Shown: positions 1-8,693 of the stretch, in pieces | How positions within the stretch are numbered: position 1 is the stretch's first letter | How the letters are laid out: each line of letters begins with the position of its first letter | Assembly (NCBI GenBank): GCA_027623615.1 | Contig: JAQBVH010000020.1 | Coordinates: 1 to 13,715, forward strand | Source: Planctomycetota bacterium | Lineage (GTDB): Bacteria; Planctomycetota; UBA1135; GCA-002686595 | Length of the DNA stretch: 13,715 nt | Reading direction: 5' to 3' | Translations under genes and position numbers: made by a program | Notes under the pieces: model-generated | Databases searched by the model: none | What the model was told of the DNA's origin: nothing | What the model saw: only the letters and a program-made list of their open reading frames with translations

Positions 1-20
1 CAGACCCGTTGATGGGTAGT

Positions 21-36
21 GGGCCCGAAAGGTCCC
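21..36 (+). other. Possible hairpin with GAAA tetraloop
   Basis: GGGCCC (21-26) and GGTCCC (31-36) can pair with a single C/U mismatch around the loop GAAA (27-30), a GNRA-type tetraloop. No T-tract follows, so it does not look like an intrinsic terminator. It could be the end of an upstream RNA or gene, or chance in such GC-rich DNA. Confidence 0.3.
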
Positions 37-44
37 CGCGGCCC

Positions 45-72
45 TTGCCCCACCTCCGCGCCCCCTTAAACT
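45..72 (+). promoter_or_regulatory. Weak sigma70-like promoter candidate for the nuo operon
   Basis: TTGCCC (45-50) and TAAACT (67-72) are separated by 16 bases and each match four of six consensus positions of -35 and -10 elements. The TTAAACT patch is the only AT-rich spot in the leader, which is why it stands out. It lies about 185 bases upstream of the nuoA start, leaving a long leader. The call rests on a weak match and position alone. Confidence 0.2.
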
Positions 73-257
73 CCCCCGCGAATCCACCGTCCTGACCGCC
101 GGACGGGCCAGTCCCCGGCAGCCCCCAGCCTCTCTCCGTGCCCGCGGGCGGAGGGGCCTCAACTGGCGCGACGCGACCCCAGCCCCAGGTCGTCCGAACG
201 CCCGCCCGAGGTCTCGCTCGAACAACGCGGGGGATCCAGCACCGCCCAGCAGCCTCC

Positions 258-619
258 ATGCTCGAACACTACGTACCCATCCTCCTGCTCCTGGGAATGG
301 TGCTCGGGTTCGCGGTCGTCAACCTCGTGATCTCCGACCTGCTCGGCGGACACCGCAAGGTGGTCAGCAAGGGCAGCGCGTACGAGTGCGGCATGGCGCC
401 GATCGGCACCGCGCGCGTGCGGCTCTCGATCCACTTCTACCTGGTGGCCGTGCTCTTCATCCTGTTCGACGTCGAGGCGGTGTTCCTGGTCCTTTGGGCC
501 GTGGGCGCCAAGTCCTTCGCAGCCGCCGACGTCGGGCTGCTCGTGTTCACCGAGATCGTCATCTTCGTCGGCCTGCTCGTTCTCGCGCTGGCCTACGTCT
601 GGAAGAAGGGAGGCCTGGA

Positions 620-632
<13 letters not shown>
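258..632 (+). CDS. nuoA: NADH-quinone oxidoreductase subunit A (NuoA)
   Basis: Small membrane subunit of complex I (ND3 homologue) at the junction of the peripheral and membrane arms, next to the quinone chamber. The 124-residue product has the usual family length and three hydrophobic helices (about residues 5-25, 57-82 and 90-113). The loop after helix 1 carries the conserved SAYECG motif with Cys44. Helix 2 carries the FDVEAVF motif with Asp71 and Glu73, matching the acidic pair needed at the start of the proton pathway. ATG 258 is chosen because the product then begins with the family-like [12 protein letters not shown]. There is no Shine-Dalgarno sequence at the normal distance, the nearest purine run being GCGGGGGA about 22 bases upstream. 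First gene of the operon; its last 13 bases overlap nuoB. Confidence 0.96.
608..613 (+). promoter_or_regulatory. Ribosome binding site that fixes the nuoB TTG start
   Basis: GGGAGG lies inside the 3' end of nuoA and is followed, after a 6-base spacer, by TTG at 620. No ATG or GTG in the nuoB frame lies at a suitable distance, so this site decides the start. Confidence 0.75.
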
Positions 633-1233
<601 letters not shown>

Positions 1234-1237
<4 letters not shown>

Positions 1238-1722
1238 ACGGTCTCGAACGCCTCCAGGCCGCGGGCGCGCCCGCCAGCCTGATCGAGCAACCCTCCCGGG
1301 ACAACGCCGCCTGCGTCCGCGTCGCTGCGGCCGACGTGTACGGCACGCTGCAAACCCTGCGCGACGCCTGCGGCTTCGGCACGGTGACCTTCATCACCGC
1401 CATCGACCGCAGCCCCGCCGAGGACCGCTTCGAGATCGCGTGGCAGCTGCGCTCGGTCGAGCATGTGGACCGGATCCGGGTCACCACCCGGGTCGGGGGC
1501 GACGCGCCCTCCGTGCGCAGCGCCACCGACCTGTGGCCCGGCAGCGCGTACATGGAGCGCGAGTGCTACGACATGTTCGGCATCCACTTCGAGGGCCACG
1601 TAGGCCTGAAGCGGCTGCTCATGCCGGAGGGGTACGACCACTTCCCGCTGCGCAAGGAGTTCCCCCACCAGGGGATCGAGCCCGATCGTCTCTATCGGGA
1701 GTGGGAGCGGACCCGGTCATGA
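1234..1722 (+). CDS. nuoC: NADH-quinone oxidoreductase subunit C (NuoC, 30 kDa)
   Basis: Peripheral-arm scaffold subunit of complex I that packs on NuoD and NuoB and carries no cofactor. The product has 162 residues, a normal length for an unfused NuoC. The family signature [10 protein letters not shown] starts at Glu108 and continues through [13 protein letters not shown] and [10 protein letters not shown], the standard 30 kDa subunit signature region. GTG 1234 is chosen because it overlaps the nuoB stop in a GTGA arrangement and follows AGGGGG (1221-1226) at 7 bases. The protein is separate from NuoD, unlike the enterobacterial NuoCD fusion. Its stop overlaps the nuoD start by 4 bases (ATGA). 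Confidence 0.95.
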
Positions 1723-2966
1723 GCGACGCGCGCATCTACGAGTGGGCCCCTGGCGTCCCCGCCGACCTGGACCTCGATCAGGACGACCCGCTCCACGGGG
1801 AGCTGCTCCAGATCAACATGGGTCCTCAGCACCCGGCGACGCACGGTGTGCTGCGCCTGAAGGTGACCCTGGACGGGGAGGTCATCGCCGCCTGCGAGCC
1901 GGTGGTCGGATACCTGCACCGCGGCAAGGAGAAGACCTGCGAGAGCCTCGGCTGGCGCAAGTTCTTCGTGCACACCGATCGGCTCGACTACGTCCAGCCC
2001 CTGCTGAACAACACGTCCTACGCCATGGCCCTCGAGCAGCTGGCCGGCATCGACGTGCCGCAGCGGGGCCAGGAGATCCGCGTGCTCCTCATGGAGACGT
2101 CGCGGATCATGGCGCACCTGATCTATCTGGGCACCACCGCGATCGACCTCGGCGCGGTGACGATGTTCTTCCTGACCTTCACCGAGCGCGAGAAGGCCTA
2201 CGACCTGCTCGACGCCTACACGGGTCACCGGATGAACAACACCTACATCCGCATGGGTGGGGTGTACGCCGACGTGGAGGAGGACGTGGCACGCGCGTTC
2301 CGCGCGTGGCTGGTGCAGTTCCCGGGCAAGATCGACGAGTTCGAGAGCCTGCTCACCGGCAACCGTATCTGGTACGACCGCAACAAGGACGTGGGCAGCC
2401 TGACCGTCAAGGAGTGCCAGGACTGGGCCCTGACCGGTCCGATCCTGCGCGCCGCGGGCTGCGCGTCCGACCTGCGCAAGGACGAGCCGTACTGCGGCTA
2501 CGAGACCTACGACTTCGACATTCCCGTGGGCACGCTCGGGGACTCGTACGACCGCTACCTCGTGCGCATCGAGGAGATGCGTCAGTCGGTCAAGATCGCG
2601 CTGCAGGCCCTCGACCGGCTCGAGCAGAGCAAGGGCGCGGACTACCTGCTCGAGGACCGTCGCTACGTTCTGCCGCCCAAGGGCCGCACGCACGAGTCCA
2701 TGGAGGAGCTGATCTTCCAGTTCAAGGTAGTGACCGACATGCGCTTGCCCAAGGGCGAGGCCTACGTGGGGGTCGAGTCGTCGAAGGGCGAGCTCGGCTT
2801 CTTCCTCGCGTCCGACGGCACCTCCGACCCCCTGCGCTGCCACGTGCGCGCGCCCGGCCTGATGAACGTTCAGGCCATCCCCCTGATCGCGAAGGGTCGC
2901 CTGCTCTCCGACATGATGGCCATCATTGGAAGCCTCGACTTCGTGATGGGTGAGGTGGATCGCTGA
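1719..2966 (+). CDS. nuoD: NADH-quinone oxidoreductase subunit D (NuoD, 49 kDa)
   Basis: Peripheral-arm subunit related to the large subunit of NiFe hydrogenases but without the metal site. With NuoB it forms the quinone head-group pocket. The 415-residue product has the usual length. The N-terminal motif [11 protein letters not shown] contains His38, and [10 protein letters not shown] contains Tyr91; by motif these correspond to the His and Tyr that hydrogen-bond quinone in solved structures. Further family motifs are [23 protein letters not shown] and the C-terminal [17 protein letters not shown] 1719 overlaps the nuoC stop, with GGGAG (1703-1707) upstream. The stop shares one base with the nuoE start (TGATG). 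Confidence 0.97.
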   Translation: MSDARIYEWAPGVPADLDLDQDDPLHGELLQINMGPQHPATHGVLRLKVTLDGEVIAACEPVVGYLHRGKEKTCESLGWRKFFVHTDRLDYVQPLLNNTSYAMALEQLAGIDVPQRGQEIRVLLMETSRIMAHLIYLGTTAIDLGAVTMFFLTFTEREKAYDLLDAYTGHRMNNTYIRMGGVYADVEEDVARAFRAWLVQFPGKIDEFESLLTGNRIWYDRNKDVGSLTVKECQDWALTGPILRAAGCASDLRKDEPYCGYETYDFDIPVGTLGDSYDRYLVRIEEMRQSVKIALQALDRLEQSKGADYLLEDRRYVLPPKGRTHESMEELIFQFKVVTDMRLPKGEAYVGVESSKGELGFFLASDGTSDPLRCHVRAPGLMNVQAIPLIAKGRLLSDMMAIIGSLDFVMGEVDR

Positions 2967-3436
2967 TGGCGCTCCCCGAGACCCTCGTTTCCGAGTTCGA
3001 CGAGCTCGTCACCCACTACCCGGAGCGGCGCGCGGCCCTGATCCCGGCCCTGCACCGTTGCCAGGAGGAGCTCGGCGGCTGGCTCAGCCCGGAGACGATC
3101 GAGGCGGCCGCGAGCTACTTCGACCTGCATCCAGTCGAGGTCTACTCGGTGGCCAGCTTCTACCCGATGTTCTTCCTCAAGCCGGTCGGCGCCCACGTGG
3201 TCAGCGTGTGCCGCAACATCTCCTGCGACCTGCGCGGCGCGAGCGAGATCATCGACTGCGCCGCCAAGGCGCCCGGCGCGGGCGTGGGCCAATCCTCGCC
3301 CGACGGCAAGTTCTACCTCGAGGTCGTCGAGTGCCAGGGCGGCTGCGCGAACGCGCCGATGATGGTCGTCGACGGCCAGTACCACGAGGACCTGACGACC
3401 GACCGGGTCGCGCAGATCCTGGGAGGCGTGCAGTGA
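2966..3436 (+). CDS. nuoE: NADH-quinone oxidoreductase subunit E (NuoE, 24 kDa)
   Basis: Subunit of the NADH-oxidising module that binds the [2Fe-2S] cluster N1a beside FMN. The 156-residue protein has the helical N-terminal part followed by a thioredoxin-like ferredoxin fold. Its four ligands are present: Cys82 and Cys87 in [11 protein letters not shown], and Cys123 and Cys127 in [10 protein letters not shown]. The spacing C-x4-C ... C-x3-C is canonical. ATG 2966 shares its first base with the nuoD stop and has GAGGT (2952-2956) 9 bases upstream. The stop overlaps the GTG start of nuoF by 4 bases. NuoE and NuoF are made as separate proteins and are expected to form a tight pair. Confidence 0.96.
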   Translation: MALPETLVSEFDELVTHYPERRAALIPALHRCQEELGGWLSPETIEAAASYFDLHPVEVYSVASFYPMFFLKPVGAHVVSVCRNISCDLRGASEIIDCAAKAPGAGVGQSSPDGKFYLEVVECQGGCANAPMMVVDGQYHEDLTTDRVAQILGGVQ

Positions 3437-4742
3437 GCCAGTTCCCCACCTACCTGCTCGACCACGCGGCGCGCGAGGACTCGCACACGCTCAAGGTGTA
3501 CCGCGAGCACGGCGGCTACACCGCGCTCGAGAAGGCCCTCAAGTTGATGACTCCCGAGGCGGTCATCGACGAGGTCAAGGCCTCGGGCCTGCGCGGCCGC
3601 GGAGGCGCCGGCTTCCCGACGGGCCTCAAGTGGTCCTTCATGCCCGACCCGGAGAAGGACAAGCGCCCACGCTACGTCGCGATCAACGCCGACGAGTCCG
3701 AGCCCGGTACCTGCAAGGACCGCGTGCTCATGCGCGAAGACCCGCACGGGCTGGTCGAGGGCACCCTGATCGCGGCCTACGCGATGCGCTGCGAGGCGGC
3801 CTACATCTACGTGCGCGGCGAGTACCGCCTCCCCTACGACCGGGTACAGGCGGCGATCGACGAGGCGCGCGCGGCGGGCCTCGTCGGCCAGAACATCCTG
3901 GGCAGCGACTTCTCGTGCGAGCTCCACATGCACAAGGGGGCCGGCGCCTACATCTGCGGCGAGGAGACGGGGCTGATGGAGAGCCTCGAGGGCAAGCGCG
4001 GTCACCCGCGCCCCAAGCCCCCCTTCCCCGCTGGCTTCGGCCTCTGGGGCTGTCCGACCACCGTCAACAACGTCGAGACGGTCTTCAACGCGCCGTTCAT
4101 CCTGAACCGGGGTTCGTCGTGGTTCCGCTCGATGGGCACCGAGAAGAGCCCGGGCAACTTCCTCTGCGGCATCAGCGGCCACGTCGAGAAGCCCGGCGTC
4201 TACGAGCTGCCCCTGGGCCTCCCGGCGCAGAAGATCCTCGACGAGGTCGCGGGCGGCATCTGGAAGGGCCGCAAGCTCAAGGCCTGGATCCCCGGCGGCT
4301 CCTCGACCGGCTTCCTCAAGCCCGAGCACACCAGCACGCCCATGGACCACGACTCCCTCAAGGGGATCGGCTCCATGTTCGGCACCGGCGCGATGATCCT
4401 GCTCGACGAGACGGCATCGGTGACGCGCTCCGCGCGGATCCTCATGGACTTCTACGAGCACGAGAGCTGCGGCCAGTGCAGCCAGTGCCGTGAGGGCACC
4501 CAGTGGCTCTCCCAGATCTTCCTGCGCATCGAGCAGGGTCAGGGACGCACCGAGGACATCCAGCTGCTCGAGGACCTCGCCAATGGCATGGCCCCGGGCA
4601 AGACGATCTGCGCGCTGTCCGACGCGGCGGCGATCCCGACCCACTCCGTGATACGCAACTTCAAGGACGAGCTCGAAGAGTACGTGCGCGAGGGCGGCCA
4701 CCCCGAGTACCGAGGCACCCAGGTTCCCCAGGAGGCCGGCGC

Positions 4743-4746
<4 letters not shown>
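3433..4746 (+). CDS. nuoF: NADH-quinone oxidoreductase subunit F (NuoF, 51 kDa), NADH and FMN site
   Basis: Catalytic entry point of complex I: oxidises NADH using FMN and passes electrons to the [4Fe-4S] cluster N3. The 437-residue product is a normal length. The FMN/nucleotide motif [13 protein letters not shown] begins at Gly55, [13 protein letters not shown] follows, and the glycine-rich [11 protein letters not shown] runs from about residue 169. The N3 ligands are Cys346, Cys349 and Cys352 in [13 protein letters not shown] plus Cys393 in KTICALSD. The start is GTG 3433, in a GTGA overlap with the nuoE stop and 6 bases after a GGGAGG (3421-3426). One unusual point is Gly180 where the family usually has Ala in EETAL. 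Overlaps nuoG by 4 bases. Confidence 0.97.
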
Positions 4747-6211
<1,465 letters not shown>

Positions 6212-6215
<4 letters not shown>

Positions 6216-7228
6216 CCGACCTCATCCTGCTCTTGATCAAGGCCAGCGTCATCTACGGCGGCCTGCTCGGCTGCGCGGCGTTGATGACCCTGGCCGAGCG
6301 CAAGGTCTCGGCCTGGATGCAGTACCGCATCGGCCCGAACCGGGTCGGCCCCTTCGGTCTCCTGCAGCCGCTCGCCGACGGGGTGAAGTTCATCTTCAAG
6401 GAGGACGTCACCCCCGACGGCGCCAACCCCTGGATGTTCCGCCTGGCGCCGCTGATGGCGGCCGTCCCGGCGATGATGACCGTGGCGGTGGTGCCCTTCG
6501 CCGGCGACGTGACCCTCTTCGGGTACGACTTCGGGCCCCTGTCGATCGCCGACCTCGACATCGGGATCCTGTTCGTCCTGGCCATCGGAGGCCTGGGCGT
6601 CTACGGCGTGATCCTCGGTGGCTGGGCCTCGAACTCGAAGTACTCGCTGCTCGGCGGACTGCGCGCCTCGGCGCAGATGATCAGTTACGAGCTGTCGCTG
6701 ATCCTGATCGTGCTCTCGATCGTCGCGATGACCGGGTCGCTCGACCTGCGCGAGATCGTGGCGGCGCAGACAGGCACCTTCCTCGGCGTGCTGCCCGACT
6801 GGAACGTGTTCCAGCAGCCGGTCGCCTTCGTGCTGTTCGTCATCGCGACCTTCGCCGAGACGAACCGGCTCCCGTTCGACTTCGCCGAGTGTGAGCCCGA
6901 GCTGGTGGGCGGCTTCCACACCGAGTACTCGTCGATGAAGTTCGCCCTGTTCTTCCTGGGCGAGTACTGCGCGATGATCGTCATGGCCTGCTTGACGACC
7001 GTGCTGTTCCTCGGCGGCGCCGAGGTGCCCTACTGGGCCGACGCACCCTGGTTCCTCCAGCTGCCGGCCTTCATGGTCAAGGCCGGCTTCTTCTGCTTCC
7101 TGTTCATCTGGGTGCGCTGGACCCTTCCGCGCTTCCGGTTCGACCAGCTGATGCACCTGGGTTGGAAGGTCTTCCTGCCTGTCGCGTTGGTGAACCTGTT
7201 CCTGACCGGGCTCCTGATCTCCTTCTGA
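6212..7228 (+). CDS. nuoH: NADH-quinone oxidoreductase subunit H (NuoH, ND1)
   Basis: Membrane subunit forming the floor of the quinone chamber and the link from quinone chemistry to the proton pumps. The 338-residue product is hydrophobic, consistent with the eight helices of the family. Conserved signatures are [20 protein letters not shown] near the N-terminus, [21 protein letters not shown] in the middle, and [20 protein letters not shown] (from Ala215), whose acidic residues Glu216, Asp223, Glu226, Glu228 and Glu230 line the cytoplasmic loop and E-channel entrance. [18 protein letters not shown] follows. GTG 6212 is in a GTGA overlap with the nuoG stop, with GGAGGGGG (6197-6204) upstream. 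Its stop shares one base with the nuoI start. Confidence 0.97.
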
Positions 7229-7746
7229 TGGTCATCGTCCAACGCAAGAGCCTGTCGCTGGCCGAGCGCCTGTACCTCCCCGAGGTGCTGCGCGGCCTTT
7301 CGATCACCTTCAAGAAGATCTTCCAGCCGGCGATCACCCGGCAGTACCCGGAAGAGCCCCTGCCCACGACCGAGGTCACCCGCGGCCAGCCGCGCCTGGT
7401 GGTCAAGGACGACGGCAACATCGCCTGCGTCTCCTGCGGTCTGTGCGAGGCGGCCTGCCCGGCCTACGCGATCACGATCGACGGCCAGGAGACCGACCGC
7501 TTCATCGAGCGCGAACCCGAGCGCTTCGACATCGACATGCTGCGCTGCATCCTGTGCGGCTTCTGCGAAGAGGCGTGCCCCAAGGACGCCATCTTCATGT
7601 CGAACGAGCTCGAGCTGGCGGACTACAGCCGCTCCGGCCTCGTCTACGACATGGAGAAGCTCAAGCGCCCCGCCTCGGCCCTGAAGGGCCGCATGGACTA
7701 CATCAAGAGGATCAACGACCGGTGGCAGACCTCCTCTTCTACTTGA
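7228..7746 (+). CDS. nuoI: NADH-quinone oxidoreductase subunit I (NuoI, TYKY), two [4Fe-4S] clusters
   Basis: Ferredoxin-like peripheral-arm subunit carrying clusters N6a and N6b, which pass electrons from NuoG to N2 in NuoB. The 172-residue product begins with an amphipathic membrane-contacting segment (LRGLSITFKKIF). Two 8Fe-type motifs follow: Cys67, Cys70, Cys73, Cys77 and Cys107, Cys110, Cys113, Cys117, each in the C-x2-C-x2-C-x3-C-P arrangement. Both sets are complete. ATG 7228 shares a base with the nuoH stop (TGATG). No purine-rich ribosome site is visible at the normal distance, so initiation may depend on ribosomes finishing nuoH. The 3' end overlaps nuoJ by 25 bases. Confidence 0.96.
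   Translation: MVIVQRKSLSLAERLYLPEVLRGLSITFKKIFQPAITRQYPEEPLPTTEVTRGQPRLVVKDDGNIACVSCGLCEAACPAYAITIDGQETDRFIEREPERFDIDMLRCILCGFCEEACPKDAIFMSNELELADYSRSGLVYDMEKLKRPASALKGRMDYIKRINDRWQTSSST
7705..7710 (+). promoter_or_regulatory. Ribosome binding site favouring the nuoJ GTG start
   Basis: AAGAGG inside nuoI is followed after 11 bases by GTG 7722. The competing ATG at 7746, which forms a TGATG junction with the nuoI stop, has no purine-rich site near it. Confidence 0.5.
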
Positions 7747-8372
7747 TGGCCGCGCTGGCCACGGTGGCGGGCGTCGGCGTGGTCGTCGCGCGGAGCCCCG
7801 TGATCAGCGTCGTGTCCCTCCTCGCGAGCTTCGGCGCCCTGGCCGTCATCTACCTGCTCGCCGGCTACCAGTTCCTGGCCGCGATCCAGATCCTGGTCTA
7901 CGGCGGCGCGGTGATGGTGCTGTTCCTGTTCACCGTGATGCTGCTCAACCTGGGCGACCCCGACGTGACCTCGGGCCAGACCGAGCCGCTCTTCCACGGG
8001 TCGCGCCGCAGCCTGATCGGGCTGTGCACCGCGACGGTGATGGGCGCCGCCGGCCTCGTCGCCGTCCTGCGCGTGGCGTGGAACGAGATGCCCTCGGTGC
8101 TCGCGATCCCGGAGGGCGGGCTCGACCCCCTCGATCAGCTCGCGGCGCAGATGTTCACGCGCTACTCGCTGCCCTTCGAGGCGGCGTCGGTGCTGCTGCT
8201 GGCCACCGCGGTCGGCGTCCTGGTGATCGCCAAGCGCAACCGTCCAGGGGAAAAGGCCTTCCCGAGCAGGGCTGTCGCGGCGGAGGCTGCCCCGACCGCT
8301 CCGGCGGCGCCGCAGCCAGCCTCTAAGCCCCTACCTGAGCCGGGCCCCGAGCCGGAGGAGGTGCTCTCATGA
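7722..8372 (+). CDS. nuoJ: NADH-quinone oxidoreductase subunit J (NuoJ, ND6)
   Basis: Membrane subunit (ND6 homologue) whose third helix helps couple quinone reduction to pumping. The 216-residue product has about five helices. The hallmark YGGAVMVLFLFTVMLLNL (Tyr60 onward) covers the third helix with its conserved glycines, and PFEAASVLLLATAVGVLVIA (from Pro151) is the last helix. GTG 7722 is chosen because it restores the family-like N-terminus ADLLFYLMAAL and has a ribosome site. ATG 7746 is an alternative that would remove eight residues of helix 1. After the last helix comes a tail of about 44 residues rich in Pro, Ala and Glu, with no motif I recognise. Overlaps nuoI by 25 bases and nuoK by 4. 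Confidence 0.94.
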   Translation: MADLLFYLMAALATVAGVGVVVARSPVISVVSLLASFGALAVIYLLAGYQFLAAIQILVYGGAVMVLFLFTVMLLNLGDPDVTSGQTEPLFHGSRRSLIGLCTATVMGAAGLVAVLRVAWNEMPSVLAIPEGGLDPLDQLAAQMFTRYSLPFEAASVLLLATAVGVLVIAKRNRPGEKAFPSRAVAAEAAPTAPAAPQPASKPLPEPGPEPEEVLS

Positions 8373-8689
8373 GCGTCCCCACGGAACACCTGCTCGGCCT
8401 GGCCGCCATCCTCTTCGCGATCGGCATGGCCGGGTTCCTGACCCGGCGCAACCTGATCGTTGTGCTGATGAGCATCGAGCTGATGCTCAACGCCGCGAAC
8501 CTCACCCTCGTCGCCGGAGCGCGCATGCACTCCAAGGTCGACGAGTTGTCGCTAGCCGGACCGATCCTCGCGATCTTCGTCATCGCCGTCGCGGCCGTGG
8601 AGGCCGCCGTCGGGCTGGCGCTCGTGATCGCCCTGTACCGCCGCAAGCAGACCGTCTCGCTCGATGCTGTCAGCGAGCTGAGGGACTAA
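8369..8689 (+). CDS. nuoK: NADH-quinone oxidoreductase subunit K (NuoK, ND4L)
   Basis: Small membrane subunit (ND4L homologue) forming part of the proton path between NuoJ and NuoN. The 106-residue product has three helices. Its key buried glutamates are Glu37 (MSIELMLNAANL) and Glu78 (AAVEAAVGLAL), matching the two essential membrane glutamates of the family. The loop between them is about five residues longer than in E. coli NuoK. The C-terminus LDAVSELRD is typical. ATG 8369 is in an ATGA overlap with the nuoJ stop and follows a strong GGAGGAGG (8354-8361) at 7 bases. A 4-base gap separates it from nuoL. Confidence 0.97.
   Translation: MSVPTEHLLGLAAILFAIGMAGFLTRRNLIVVLMSIELMLNAANLTLVAGARMHSKVDELSLAGPILAIFVIAVAAVEAAVGLALVIALYRRKQTVSLDAVSELRD
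8680..8685 (+). promoter_or_regulatory. Ribosome binding site favouring the nuoL GTG start
   Basis: GAGGGA in the 3' end of nuoK lies 8 bases before GTG 8694 but 17 bases before the in-frame ATG 8703. The spacing favours GTG. Confidence 0.55.
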
Positions 8690-8693
8690 GCAC

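Larger units (their letters stand above)
1..257. other. GC-rich leader upstream of nuoA, no gene seen
   Basis: No convincing coding region lies here. In-frame extension of nuoA upstream to a GTG at 138 would add about 40 residues rich in Pro, Ala, Arg and Gly that do not resemble any NuoA N-terminus, so the stretch is read as untranslated leader. The first 20 bases could be the end of a preceding gene (TGA at 10-12 in one frame, TAG at 17-19 in another), but too little is present to say. The region contains a possible hairpin (21-36) and one weak promoter-like pair (45-72). It probably carries the operon promoter and 5' leader, which is inference from position only. Confidence 0.6.

Noticed and set aside
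138..257. Upstream extension of nuoA from GTG 138
   Set aside because: The added 40 residues are Pro/Ala/Arg-rich and unlike any NuoA N-terminus, and ATG 258 gives the expected family start and length.
386..619. Upstream extension of nuoB from ATG 386
   Set aside because: It only reads nuoA in another frame, giving an Arg-rich sequence. TTG 620 has an ideal ribosome site and gives a normal NuoB length.
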